A model generated the notes under the pieces. The model saw nothing but the letters and a program-made list of their open reading frames with translations. It did not search any database and had not been told where the DNA came from. Positions 41,615 to 49,998 of a DNA stretch of 64,000 nt are shown one piece after another (positions within the stretch are counted from its first letter, which is position 1; every line of letters starts with the position of its first letter). The stretch is from DSVQ01 sp964484765 (GTDB lineage: Bacteria; Planctomycetota; Planctomycetia; Planctomycetales; Planctomycetaceae): positions 1 through 64,000 of the forward strand of contig CAZAGI010000038.1 in the NCBI GenBank assembly GCA_964484765.1. The letters are read 5' to 3'. The position numbers and the translations under genes are program-made.

Positions 41615-42577
41615 TCATTTCACCGGTGTCCGTTCGGAAATGCTGAACGCATCCCGCTCGCGGCTGGTGTAGTGGACGATCAACTCGGCGAGCAACCCAA
41701 ACGATACGGCTTGCGCCCCAAGCAACGTGGCCGCCAGTGAATACGCCAGCAGCGGTCTCGTGCCGATGGGGATCGGTTCCCACGCATGAAAGAAATTCAT
41801 CAGCATCCAGATGACGGCAAGGTAACCGAGCCCGAGCATCCCGATGCCGAAGAAGGCGATGCCAATGCCACCAAGGATGTGTTGCGGGCGCTGTCCATAA
41901 CTGGTGAGAAACGAGACCGTGAGCAGGTCGAGAAAACCACGGAGAAACCGCTTCACGCCGTACTTGGAATGTCCGAACTGCCGCGGACGATGATGCACTG
42001 CACGTTCCGTCACACGGAATCCACGCGCATGCGCCAGCACCGGGATGAAGCGGTGCAATTCACCATACAGCCGGATCTCGTCGGCCACTTCGCGGCGAAA
42101 CAATTTCAATCCGCAGTTGTGATCGTGCAATTTGAGGCCGGTCATCCAGCCGACCATGCCGTTGAAGACTTTGCTGGGATAAACTTTGTGCCAGGGATCG
42201 AGTCGGCGTTCCTTCCAGCCGTTGACAACGTCATATCCCTGATCGAGTGTTACCAGAAACTCGGGCAACTCCGCGGGGTCGTCCTGCAGATCGGCGTCCA
42301 TCATCAGAATCAACGGATGCTTCGCGATCCGTAACCCCGCCGTCAACGCCGCAGCCTTGCCGAAGTTGCGTCGAAACCGTAGTCCGGATACCCGCGGGTC
42401 TTCCTTCGACAACTCGGTGATCAGTTTCCACGAATCATCGCGTGATCCGTCATCGACGAAGATCACTTCGACCGTCAGCGCATGCTCGGTCGCAACCGCG
42501 GCAATCTGCCGATGCAACTCGCGCAGACTCTCCGCTTCGTTGTAAACTGGTACGACAATCGAAACTGCACTCGTCAT
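41615..42577 (-). CDS. glycosyltransferase family 2, polyprenyl-phosphate type
   Basis: A 320-residue membrane-associated glycosyltransferase of the dolichyl-phosphate mannosyltransferase/ArnC type. The N-terminal GT-A domain starts VSIVVPVYNEAESL, and the metal-binding DxD is in MMDADLQDD (D94, D96). A conserved R.FGHSKYG block follows, then two transmembrane helices at about 225-255 and 266-295. Such enzymes load a sugar onto undecaprenyl phosphate, or move it across the membrane. The sugar donor is not determined. It is convergent with the TPM-domain gene and divergent from the SUKH-like gene. The ATG at 42577 has a weak ribosome binding site. Confidence 0.88.
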   Translation of the reverse strand: MTSAVSIVVPVYNEAESLRELHRQIAAVATEHALTVEVIFVDDGSRDDSWKLITELSKEDPRVSGLRFRRNFGKAAALTAGLRIAKHPLILMMDADLQDDPAELPEFLVTLDQGYDVVNGWKERRLDPWHKVYPSKVFNGMVGWMTGLKLHDHNCGLKLFRREVADEIRLYGELHRFIPVLAHARGFRVTERAVHHRPRQFGHSKYGVKRFLRGFLDLLTVSFLTSYGQRPQHILGGIGIAFFGIGMLGLGYLAVIWMLMNFFHAWEPIPIGTRPLLAYSLAATLLGAQAVSFGLLAELIVHYTSRERDAFSISERTPVK

Positions 42578-42630
42578 GATGCGGTGATGATAACCGATCG
42601 CGTCTGGGAAAACCCTCGCGGGAAACGGCT

Positions 42631-43215
42631 ATGAGTATCGATAAGCTGATCGCTCGTCTGAAAGAACGGCTGCAATTCTCTCCGGCCGTGGAGATGGACA
42701 AGAATTGCTGGCGCAGCAATGACAAGGGCGAGATGCTTCCACCAGCCAATCCCAACCGACCGATCACTCATAGCGACGTGGATTACGTCGAACAGCAGCT
42801 CGGTTTCAAACTGCCCAGCATCGTGCGTCGCTTATCTACCGAAGTTGCCGATGGGCGATACGGCCCTGCGTGGGGAATCAACCGGCTGAAACACCCGCCG
42901 AACTACCCGTTCGGCCCGTTCTGGGACGTGGAGATGTCGGTGGAGTCCTGGCATTTGCTGTATCATGAGGACCATGATGAACAGAGCCGTTTATTCCGGG
43001 CCGCCTATCCGCCCCGGTTCATCCGTTATTGTGAAGTGGGCTGCAACATTTCGATTGGCATCGACTGTTCGACCGATGTGGCCATGCTCATTGAAGACGA
43101 TCCCAACCGGAGCGAAAACTTCGCCGAGTGCATCGTTCCGATGAATGTCACGCTCGAAGAGTGGCTGTGGAAATGGCTCAACGAGAACCGCTGGCCGACT
43201 ACGCGCTATCCCTGA
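42631..43215 (+). CDS. SMI1/KNR4 (SUKH)-like protein
   Basis: A 194-residue soluble protein with the look of the SUKH fold: a helix-strand block THSDVDYVEQQLGFKLPSIV, where the LGFKLP motif and following LST.VADGRYGP match the LGf.LP...L....NGG.gp pattern of SMI1/KNR4 proteins. It ends with the EEWLWKWLNENRW helix. SUKH proteins include immunity proteins against contact-dependent toxins, but also cellular proteins of other function. No toxin gene is adjacent, so an immunity role is only a possibility. Start support is modest (ATG 42631). Confidence 0.65.
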   Translation: MSIDKLIARLKERLQFSPAVEMDKNCWRSNDKGEMLPPANPNRPITHSDVDYVEQQLGFKLPSIVRRLSTEVADGRYGPAWGINRLKHPPNYPFGPFWDVEMSVESWHLLYHEDHDEQSRLFRAAYPPRFIRYCEVGCNISIGIDCSTDVAMLIEDDPNRSENFAECIVPMNVTLEEWLWKWLNENRWPTTRYP

Positions 43216-43565
43216 CGATGTCCAAACGGAACTCTCTTATTGACTGCTGCCCGTTGTGGAGGATGCCGACACTGTGCCGTTGCGGGGTCGTTCCGTCTTC
43301 GACTCACTGGAGGTTTTCGAGGACGTGCCATCCGGTTGAACCGTAGTCACGTTCACCATTTCCAACGTGGTCGATCGACCATCGTCGAACTTGGGCGTCG
43401 TCTTTTCGGTCTCGTTTGATACGCTCGCCGCCAGCGTGCCATGGCCGTTGGCTGAAAATCGGATTGTCTCGATTTTGCGCGGTTGCTATCATCGCCTCGA
43501 TTGTCAGAGATTCCGCATTTCTCCCAACCGTGGCGAATTCGCCACTCGCGCAAGGATGCTCGCCG
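43216..43565. other. intergenic region upstream of UDP-sugar dehydrogenase
   Basis: About 350 bases in which I see no gene, repeat or clear promoter. Open frames crossing it lack ribosome binding sites and continue from or into unrelated frames. The 3' end contains AAGGA (43552-43556), the ribosome binding site of the next gene. Confidence 0.45.
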
Positions 43566-44891
43566 ATGAGTCACGAAGGACTCGCCCAGAAAATCCAGTC
43601 GAAGCAAGCGTTGATCGGTGTGATCGGTCTGGGTTACGTCGGACTGCCCTTGATTCGGGCCTTCACTGCCAGCGGGTTTCGCTGCCTCGGGTTTGACGTC
43701 GACCAGTCCAAAGTCGACAAGCTCAAAGCCGGGCAAAGCTACATCAAGCACATTGATTCCGCCGCCATTCAATCGCTGATCACGGAGAAGAAATTCGAGC
43801 CGACGGCAGACATGGGCCGGCTCGGCGAAGCGGATTGCATCATCATTTGTGTGCCGACGCCGCTCAATGAAAGCCGCGATCCTGATCTGAGCTACATCGA
43901 AGGAACGGCCCACGCGATCGCCAAAACGCTGCGACCGGGACAGCTTGTCGTGCTGGAAAGCACCACGCATCCCACCACCACGCGTGTCAATGTGCTACCG
44001 GTGTTGGAAGCGACTGGGCTGAAAGTCGGTCAGGATTATTTCCTCGCTTTCAGTCCGGAACGCGAAGACCCAGGTAACCCGCACTTCCAGGCGGCGACGA
44101 TTCCGAAGGTCGTCGGCGGGTACGACACCAACAGCGGCGATCTCGCCTGTGCGATGTATGGTCATGCGGTCGTAAAGGTCATCCGTGTATCGAGCATGGA
44201 AGTCGCCGAGGCGTGCAAGATTCTCGAAAACACCTACCGGGCGGTGAACATTGCGCTCGTCAACGAGCTGAAGATGCTTTACGACAAACTCGATATCAAT
44301 GTGTGGGAGGTGATTGACGCCGCAAAGACGAAACCGTTTGGTTTCCAGGCGTTCTACCCTGGCCCCGGTCTCGGCGGGCACTGCATTCCGATCGATCCGT
44401 TCTATCTTACCTGGCTGGCCCGCAAGCACGGTGAGCAGACGCGGTTTATCGAACTCGCCGGGGAAATCAACACCCACATGCCGCATTACGTGATCAACCG
44501 GCTGGGTGAATTCCTCAATGACAACTGCAAGTCGATCAAGGGGAGCAAGGTCGCTCTCTTAGGAGCCGCCTACAAGAAAGACGTCGACGATCCGCGCGAA
44601 AGCCCGTCGTTCGAGCTGATGAAGTTGCTGCTGAAGCGAGGCGCGAACCTCAGCTACAATGATCCGCACGTCCCGTCGTTGCCGAAGATGCGGCACTATC
44701 CCGATCTCCCGGCGATGGACAGCCAGAAGCTGACACCGGAGTATCTTGCCGCTCAGGATTGCGTGCTGATCTCGACCGATCACTCGGCTTACGATTACGA
44801 CTTCATTGTGCAGCACAGTAAGATGGTGCTCGACACGCGAAATGCGACGAAAAACGTCGTTCGCGGTCGGGAAAAGATCCGCAAGGCGTAA
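43566..44891 (+). CDS. UDP-N-acetylglucosamine 6-dehydrogenase-like nucleotide sugar dehydrogenase
   Basis: A 441-residue NAD-dependent dehydrogenase that oxidises the C6 alcohol of a UDP-sugar to an acid. The Rossmann motif is GVIGLGYVGLPL (residues 18-29). The catalytic cysteine is C273 in the block GLGGHCIPIDPFY. A third domain contains GAAYKKDVDDPRESPS and the closing STDHSAYDYD motif. Overall features suit the WbpA/WbpO group (UDP-GlcNAc) rather than UDP-glucose enzymes, but this is not certain. The ATG at 43566, close before the Rossmann strand, is chosen over upstream in-frame codons. It probably feeds polysaccharide synthesis; no glycosyltransferase cluster adjoins it. A terminator follows. 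Confidence 0.9.
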   Translation: MSHEGLAQKIQSKQALIGVIGLGYVGLPLIRAFTASGFRCLGFDVDQSKVDKLKAGQSYIKHIDSAAIQSLITEKKFEPTADMGRLGEADCIIICVPTPLNESRDPDLSYIEGTAHAIAKTLRPGQLVVLESTTHPTTTRVNVLPVLEATGLKVGQDYFLAFSPEREDPGNPHFQAATIPKVVGGYDTNSGDLACAMYGHAVVKVIRVSSMEVAEACKILENTYRAVNIALVNELKMLYDKLDINVWEVIDAAKTKPFGFQAFYPGPGLGGHCIPIDPFYLTWLARKHGEQTRFIELAGEINTHMPHYVINRLGEFLNDNCKSIKGSKVALLGAAYKKDVDDPRESPSFELMKLLLKRGANLSYNDPHVPSLPKMRHYPDLPAMDSQKLTPEYLAAQDCVLISTDHSAYDYDFIVQHSKMVLDTRNATKNVVRGREKIRKA

Positions 44892-44921
44892 GCATCGCGC
44901 TGCGCTAATCACCGAATCAGT

Positions 44922-44951
44922 TAGCCCCCCGTTGTTCGCAACGGGGGGCTA
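44922..44951 (+). terminator. intrinsic terminator with TTCG tetraloop
   Basis: Perfect 13-base arms tagccccccgttg (44922-44934) and caacggggggcta (44939-44951) enclose a TTCG loop, an exceptionally stable tetraloop, followed by tttcg. It lies 31 bases after the UDP-sugar dehydrogenase stop codon. Confidence 0.85.
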
Positions 44952-45385
44952 TTTCGTTGGTGATGTCCTGTCGATGAAGCCCCTCCGGAGAAACACGACC
45001 AGGGGCTAAATGGCGTCTGTGTTAATAGTTGCGTGAAATGCGGAAACTTCGGTTCTCCCGGATCGGCAGAAGTTGCCGGTCACACTGGGTGGGATGGCTG
45101 TAACGCTGACGGTTGTAGCGATTCTTTGGGTCGTAACACACTTTCGTGATCGAAAGCAATTGTTGCGCATGTTGTTCCAACTAGTCCGATCATGCCTGAG
45201 AGACCTGCGGACCTGAAAGCGCTCTCTGGATGGGCCGTAAGGGGTCGGTACAGTCGGTCGTGTTGTGTCGTCCGCTACTTTCTGAGTGATCGGAAGGCGA
45301 CGGCTGGACCCGACCCTGCTCGGCGATCAGGGAAAAATGCGTGTCCCCGGAACAGACACCGCTACGAACGAACAGGGAGTTCTTA
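44952..45385. other. long leader region upstream of porin gene
   Basis: About 430 bases without a convincing gene. It contains a short agcccct/aggggct inverted repeat (about 44979-45007). The region must hold the porin promoter and a long 5' leader; I could not identify sigma boxes. Long leaders on outer-membrane protein genes are often targets of small RNAs, which is only a general expectation. Confidence 0.4.
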
Positions 45386-46825
45386 ATGACAACGTCTCGT
45401 GGAATTCGCTTTACCGACTACCTGGGAGCTGGCGTCTCCCTGGTCTTCGGGGCGGCCGGGCTGATGTTCAGCACGGCACTGTATGCGGCGGAAAACTGCA
45501 CCCCCGCCGCATGTACGCCGACTTCACCCGACTGTCAGCAATGCCAGAAGGTCTTTGAAGACGCTGCAGCGAAGTTGAAAAATCTCGACCCAGGCAGCTG
45601 TACCCCGAGTGGTTGCGCGGTTCCTGCGGCACCGTGCGGCCCCACGGCCCCGGCATGCGATCCTTGCAATCCGGACGCCGTCTTCGGCGATGGTTGCGGC
45701 AAGACGAGTTTTGAAGACTGGACGCTGCTCGATTCATTCACCGATGCGTGCGGCAACAACACGCTGAAGTGCAACGGCTACCAGATCGGTGGCTGGACGC
45801 AGCTCGGCTACCAGAACCGTCCGGACGGCGCGTTTACCGGCAACGGCGTGTTCAACAACGTCTATTTCGGCCCCGGTGCCAACCTGCCAAACGCCCGCGA
45901 ATGGCATAACCTCCATTTGAATCAACAGGGCTTGTACTTCGGCAAAGTTGCCGACGGTAGCAACGGCATCGGCCTGGGCTTCCGTGTGGAAGCGATCTTC
46001 GGTGTCGACGGCAACGAAGCCCAGTCGTTCGGCAACAACGCCGGCAATTACGACTTCCTCGCGGGCTATGACCACGGCATCTACGAATGGTCGCTGCCCC
46101 AGATGTACGGCGAAGTCGCTTACGAAAATGTGTCGGTGAAAGTTGGTCACTTCTACACCCCGGTCGGGTATGAAGTGATTCCTTCCGGCGGCAACTTCTT
46201 CCTCAGCCGTCAATTGACGTTCTACAACAGCGAACCGTTCACCCACACCGGTGCCTTGGCCACGGTGAAGATGAATGACAAGCTGCAAGTTCTCGGCGGC
46301 TGGACGCTGGGAATGGATACTGGTTTCGATCAATTTGCAGGGGGCACATCGTTCCTCGGCGGATTCATCTTCCAGATGACCGAAAAGACGAACCTGACCT
46401 ATATGATGACCGCCGGTGATCTCGGCTGGCGTGGCAACGGGGCGATCAACAGCGCCATCCTGTCACACAACTGGACCGACAAGATTTCGACGGTCCATCA
46501 GTTCGATATTCTCGGCAGCGACCTCGGCACCGACTTCGCGACCGCCGGGATTGCTGGTGACTCGATCGGCCAGATCAACTACGTCTTCTATCAAGCCACC
46601 GACAAGGTGAAGCTTGGTGCTCGCCAGGAGTGGTACAAGGCCGACGGCGTGTCCTACAATACCTTCACCTACGGCGTGAACGTCAAGCCGCTGAAGAATA
46701 TTGTGGTTCGTCCGGAAGTTCGCCACATGTGGTCGCCGCAAGCGAACAACACCGCCGGCCAACCCGGCCGTGGTGACCTGTTCAACGCGACGGTCTTCGG
46801 CGTCGACGCGATCTGGACGTACTAA
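45386..46825 (+). CDS. outer-membrane beta-barrel porin with Cys-rich N-terminus
   Basis: A 479-residue outer-membrane protein. A signal peptide (about residues 1-34, ending ALYA|AE) is followed by a remarkable cysteine-rich stretch (about 37-115, around 15 cysteines, with CTP, CQQC and CDPC units) and then a beta-barrel domain. The barrel begins NGYQIGGWTQLGYQ and shows alternating aromatic strands (LYFGKVADG, VKVGHFYTPVGYEV, LGARQEWYKADG), ending in a terminal aromatic residue (VFGVDAIWTY) as usual for BAM substrates. It fits the planctomycete outer-membrane beta-barrel (BBP2-like) family. GGGAG lies seven bases before the ATG. A strong terminator follows. The Cys-rich segment may form disulphide-linked contacts at the periplasmic side. 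Confidence 0.85.
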   Translation: MTTSRGIRFTDYLGAGVSLVFGAAGLMFSTALYAAENCTPAACTPTSPDCQQCQKVFEDAAAKLKNLDPGSCTPSGCAVPAAPCGPTAPACDPCNPDAVFGDGCGKTSFEDWTLLDSFTDACGNNTLKCNGYQIGGWTQLGYQNRPDGAFTGNGVFNNVYFGPGANLPNAREWHNLHLNQQGLYFGKVADGSNGIGLGFRVEAIFGVDGNEAQSFGNNAGNYDFLAGYDHGIYEWSLPQMYGEVAYENVSVKVGHFYTPVGYEVIPSGGNFFLSRQLTFYNSEPFTHTGALATVKMNDKLQVLGGWTLGMDTGFDQFAGGTSFLGGFIFQMTEKTNLTYMMTAGDLGWRGNGAINSAILSHNWTDKISTVHQFDILGSDLGTDFATAGIAGDSIGQINYVFYQATDKVKLGARQEWYKADGVSYNTFTYGVNVKPLKNIVVRPEVRHMWSPQANNTAGQPGRGDLFNATVFGVDAIWTY

Positions 46826-46858
46826 GCCACGTTTGATCGTGATCGTCTGAATCGCACG

Positions 46859-46888
46859 GAAGCCCAGGGAATGCGTTCCCTGGGCTTC
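46859..46888 (+). terminator. intrinsic terminator after porin gene
   Basis: Perfect 13-base arms gaagcccagggaa (46859-46871) and ttccctgggcttc (46876-46888), with a four-base loop, are followed by ttcgtttt. It is positioned 33 bases after the stop codon. Confidence 0.85.
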
Positions 46889-46896
46889 TTCGTTTT

Positions 46897-46995
46897 CGAC
46901 CGCTTCGCGGTTTCGCGCCCCGCGGAATTTTTGCCCCAGTGCCATCGAGAACACTGGCGACAATTGACACGGGACGCGAAACCGCCAAGCGGTCG
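46897..46995. repeat. inverted pair of the GCGGTTTCGCGCCCCG repeat
   Basis: The left arm (46897-46922; core cttcgcggtttcgcgccccg) and right arm (46970-46995; cgggacgcgaaaccgccaag core) are complementary apart from two small differences. They enclose about 47 bases, including a short ccagtg/cactgg pairing. Confidence 0.7.
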
Positions 46996-47096
46996 ACTCA
47001 TAAGGTTGGTGTCGTAGCGATTTCCCCGATGAATTTGTACGCTGCCCATTTCATGCGAGTAGAAAACTGTCCCGCTGGAAATGAAGGCTTCGCGGA

Positions 47097-48173
47097 ATGA
47101 AAACGCTCGGATTCAGCATCGTCGGTTGCGGCATGATTGCGAACTTCCACGCGGAAGCGCTCAAGCGGATCAAAGGGGCAAAACTCGTCGCCGCGTGCGA
47201 TTCCTTCACCGGTGCCGCCGAGCGGTTTGCCGGCGCGAATCCGGGGGTGAAACCGTACACCGATCTGACCACGTTTCTGAAAGACCCCGCGGTTGACGTC
47301 GTCTGCATCTGCACGCCGAGCGGTGTCCACATGGACCCGGCCGTGCAGGCCGCGAACGCCGGCAAGCATGTGGTCGTCGAAAAGCCGATGGAAATCACGC
47401 TCAAGCGGTGTGACGCCATTCTGAATGCCTGCCAGAAGAACGGCGTGCAACTCTGCCCGATCTTCCCGTCACGGTTCAGCCCGGCGAATCTCGCCCTGAA
47501 AGACGCCGTGGAATCGGGCCGCTTCGGCAAGCTCACGCTCGGCGACACCTACGTGAAGTGGTGGCGGACGCAGCAGTATTACGATCAAGGCGGCTGGCGG
47601 GGCACGTGGGCGCTCGACGGCGGTGGCGCGTACATGAACCAGGCGATCCACAATGTCGACCTGCTGTACTGGTTCATGGGGGACGTCGCGGAAATCTGTG
47701 GCGTCACCGCGACGCTGGCTCACGAACGGATCGAAGTCGAAGACGTCGGCGTCGCCGCGGTGAAGTTCAAGAACGGCGCGCTGGGAGTCATTGAAGCCAC
47801 GACCTCCGCATGGCCGGGATTGCTCAAGAAGACCGAAATCCACGGCACCGAAGGTTCAGTGATCGTCGAGCAGGACGACATCCTGATGTGGCAGTTCGCC
47901 AAACCAAAGGCGAAAGATAAGACGGTTCTGGAAAAATTCGCCCGCAAAGTGGGTGGCACCGGCGGCGCGAGTGATCCAAAGGCGATTTCTTACGTTGGCC
48001 ATATGGAACAACTGAAAGACTTCGCAAAAGCCATTCAGACTGGCGGCAAACCGAAAGTCACCGGCGACGAAGGCCGCAAGTCCGTCGAAATCATCCTCGC
48101 GATTTATCAATCCCAATGGACCGGCAAACGGGCCGTGCTGCCGTTACCGAAAGACCCCAAGCGCCCTGCTTAG
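47097..48173 (+). CDS. Gfo/Idh/MocA family oxidoreductase
   Basis: A 358-residue NAD(P)-dependent oxidoreductase, second of this family in the window but not a close copy of the first. The Rossmann motif is GFSIVGCGMIANFHAEAL (residues 4-21), and the EKP block is VVVEKPMEIT near residue 97. A LDGGGAYMNQAIHNVDLLYW stretch contains the catalytic-site His-Asp pair. It resembles dehydrogenases of sugars or inositols; no signal peptide. GAAGG lies upstream of the ATG. The next gene (DUF4126) begins 17 bases after its stop codon, suggesting co-transcription. Confidence 0.88.
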   Translation: MKTLGFSIVGCGMIANFHAEALKRIKGAKLVAACDSFTGAAERFAGANPGVKPYTDLTTFLKDPAVDVVCICTPSGVHMDPAVQAANAGKHVVVEKPMEITLKRCDAILNACQKNGVQLCPIFPSRFSPANLALKDAVESGRFGKLTLGDTYVKWWRTQQYYDQGGWRGTWALDGGGAYMNQAIHNVDLLYWFMGDVAEICGVTATLAHERIEVEDVGVAAVKFKNGALGVIEATTSAWPGLLKKTEIHGTEGSVIVEQDDILMWQFAKPKAKDKTVLEKFARKVGGTGGASDPKAISYVGHMEQLKDFAKAIQTGGKPKVTGDEGRKSVEIILAIYQSQWTGKRAVLPLPKDPKRPA

Positions 48174-48190
48174 ATTCTGAGAGTGCCACG

Positions 48191-48766
48191 ATGGACATCG
48201 CCTTCGGCTTGATCATCGGAGTGGGCCTCAGTGCCGCGTGTGGATTTCGGTTGTTCGTCCCGTTTCTCGCGATGGGACTCGCGCATCGGGCGGGACAACT
48301 TTCATTAGCGGACGGGTTTGCCTGGATTGGAACGACGCCGGCGATCGCCGCCTTCGGCACCGCGACCGTGCTGGAAATCCTTGCCTACTACATTCCGTGG
48401 ATTGATAACCTGCTGGATTCGGTGAGCACACCATCAGCAGCCATCGCGGGGACACTTCTTGCGGCATCACAATTGGGCGAGGCATCACCACTCGTGCAGT
48501 GGTCGCTGGCCGCAATCGCCGGCGGAGGCACCAGTTTGACGATTCAAACGGGAACTGCCGCTGCGCGGGTCGTTTCCACGGGAACGACAGGCGGGATGGG
48601 CAATTTCGTGATTGCCACGCTGGAATGGGTGACGGCCATACTTCTCGCCATCCTCGCGATTGTGGTACCGCTATTCTGCTTGGTGTTAATTGTAGCTGTG
48701 CTTTGGAAAATGCTTTCATTCATCTCCCAATCGCGCAAGATTGAGACCGCACCGACTCAAATTTAG
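48191..48766 (+). CDS. DUF4126 domain-containing membrane protein
   Basis: A 191-residue integral membrane protein with about four or five hydrophobic helices, matching DUF4126. The first helix includes GVGLSAACGFRLFVPFLAMG, followed by the Asp-rich short loop in WIDNLLDSVSTPSAAIAGTL and a Gly/Thr-rich block SLTIQTGTAAARVVSTGTTGG typical of this family. The chosen ATG at 48191 follows the oxidoreductase stop codon; a longer frame from 48116 overlaps that gene. The transport or structural role is unknown. Confidence 0.82.
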   Translation: MDIAFGLIIGVGLSAACGFRLFVPFLAMGLAHRAGQLSLADGFAWIGTTPAIAAFGTATVLEILAYYIPWIDNLLDSVSTPSAAIAGTLLAASQLGEASPLVQWSLAAIAGGGTSLTIQTGTAAARVVSTGTTGGMGNFVIATLEWVTAILLAILAIVVPLFCLVLIVAVLWKMLSFISQSRKIETAPTQI

Positions 48767-48918
48767 AAGCACAAACCGGACACAGGAACGACCGACTTTC
48801 GTCGATCACTCCCGCATCCGGTTTGTTTCCCCTTCGGCGAGCGATCGAAGAGGGCCGATGGCCAGAGAGGCCATCAGCCGCTCTTCTCACACTCGTCCTG
48901 AATCATGTTCCCCCGATA

Positions 48919-49233
48919 TTATGGTACGATCGGAGGCGTGGTTGTCGGCGGTACCGGCTTGTTCGGATCGTTTTCTTCAATCGCATCCGCCTTCTTCTCA
49001 CCGGCGTCTTCAATCGCATCCGCCTTCTTTTCGCCGGCTTTCTCGACGTCCTTGGCTTCATGACGCAAAACTTCACCGGTCTTGTTCGATTGATCGCGAA
49101 CCTGATCCGCGGTGGCGTTGGCATCTTTACGAACTTCGTCGGCCTGCTTTTGAGCCGGCGTCTGTTCGCAACCGCTTGCAAAGATCGCCGCCAAACCCAA
49201 AGCGGCCAGCGTTTGCCATTGTCGGATGACCAT
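48919..49233 (-). CDS. small lipoprotein with charged repeats
   Basis: A 104-residue predicted lipoprotein. The signal ends in a lipobox LAAIFASGC, making Cys22 the lipidated residue. The mature part is highly charged and helical, with two tandem copies of an 11-residue unit (AGEKKADAIE plus D or E; encoded by a 33-base direct repeat at 48974-49039), then a Pro/Thr-rich tail (NDPNKPVPPTTTPP). Similar small helical lipoproteins are found in planctomycete envelopes; the role is unknown. The start ATG at 49233 has AGGAACGAGGA directly upstream. Confidence 0.75.
   Translation of the reverse strand: MVIRQWQTLAALGLAAIFASGCEQTPAQKQADEVRKDANATADQVRDQSNKTGEVLRHEAKDVEKAGEKKADAIEDAGEKKADAIEENDPNKPVPPTTTPPIVP
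48974..49039. repeat. 33-base tandem direct repeat within lipoprotein gene
   Basis: Units at 48974-49006 and 49007-49039 both begin tcttcaatcgcatccgcctt and differ at a few bases. They encode the AGEKKADAIE repeat; slippage could alter the copy number. Confidence 0.75.
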
Positions 49234-49526
49234 TCCTCGTTCCTTTATGCAGATTTTCGCAGGTACAACCGCCATCAGTGCTGATGGCTCCAATGTGGTC
49301 CTCCTGTGTCTGCGAGTGAGGATGCAGGCTCCATGCCAAGCGACCTTTAATTGAGAATCCGTTATGAAATCCCCATCGCCTCATTAAAAAACGGACGCTG
49401 CGCGATCAATCGGATCGGTCTTCGCGCACTCTTGAAGGGGAAATCCGCACCACGGCATGTTGCATGCGCACCATCAGGCCATTTACGCTGGTGGACGAGA
49501 TTCGATCCAACAAGCGAGAGTGTGCC

Positions 49527-49991
49527 ATGTCTCCTGAAGCCCGTTTGGCTGAGTTGCAGCTGGTTCTTCCCCCGGCACCAAAGCCGGGCGGCGTGTATGC
49601 CCCAGTGGTGATTGTCGATCGACTGTTGTTTGTGTCGGGACATGGTCCCTTGCGACCCGACGGCACAATGATGACCGGTCGCGTACCCGATCAGGTCTCG
49701 GAAGCCGACGCCCAGCTTGTCGCCCGACAGGTGGGGCTGACCATGCTCGCCACTTTGAAGCGCGAACTCGGCAGTCTCGATCGTATTGAACGATTGGTCA
49801 AAGTCCTGGGCATGGTCTACGCGATGCCGGAGTTCGACCACCACCCGGCGGTCATCAACGGGTTCAGCAATTTGATGGTTGAACTCTGGGGGGAAACCAA
49901 CGGGCGCGGGGCGCGTAGTGCCGTCGGCATGGGCTCGCTGCCGGGAAATATCACTGTCGAAGTGGAAGCCATTTTTCTGCTGAAAGAGTGA
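49527..49991 (+). CDS. RidA family protein
   Basis: A 154-residue protein of the RidA/YjgF family, which includes deaminases that clear reactive enamine and imine intermediates from PLP enzymes. Blocks include VIVDRLLFVSGHGPLRPDGT, VLGMVYAMPEFDHHPAVINGFS and the closing AVGMGSLPGNITVEVEAIF, where the canonical Arg of the active site is not evident (S-L-P-G-N replaces the usual L-P-..-A/VE pattern only in part). Some RidA subgroups lack deaminase activity. The ATG at 49527 is preferred over the upstream start at 49464. The next gene starts seven bases after its stop codon. Confidence 0.85.
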   Translation: MSPEARLAELQLVLPPAPKPGGVYAPVVIVDRLLFVSGHGPLRPDGTMMTGRVPDQVSEADAQLVARQVGLTMLATLKRELGSLDRIERLVKVLGMVYAMPEFDHHPAVINGFSNLMVELWGETNGRGARSAVGMGSLPGNITVEVEAIFLLKE

Positions 49992-49998
49992 GGCAAAA

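Noticed and set aside
42631..43215. Reading the SUKH-like protein as part of a contact-dependent toxin-immunity system
   Set aside because: No polymorphic toxin, secretion gene or other immunity gene is adjacent; SUKH proteins have other roles.
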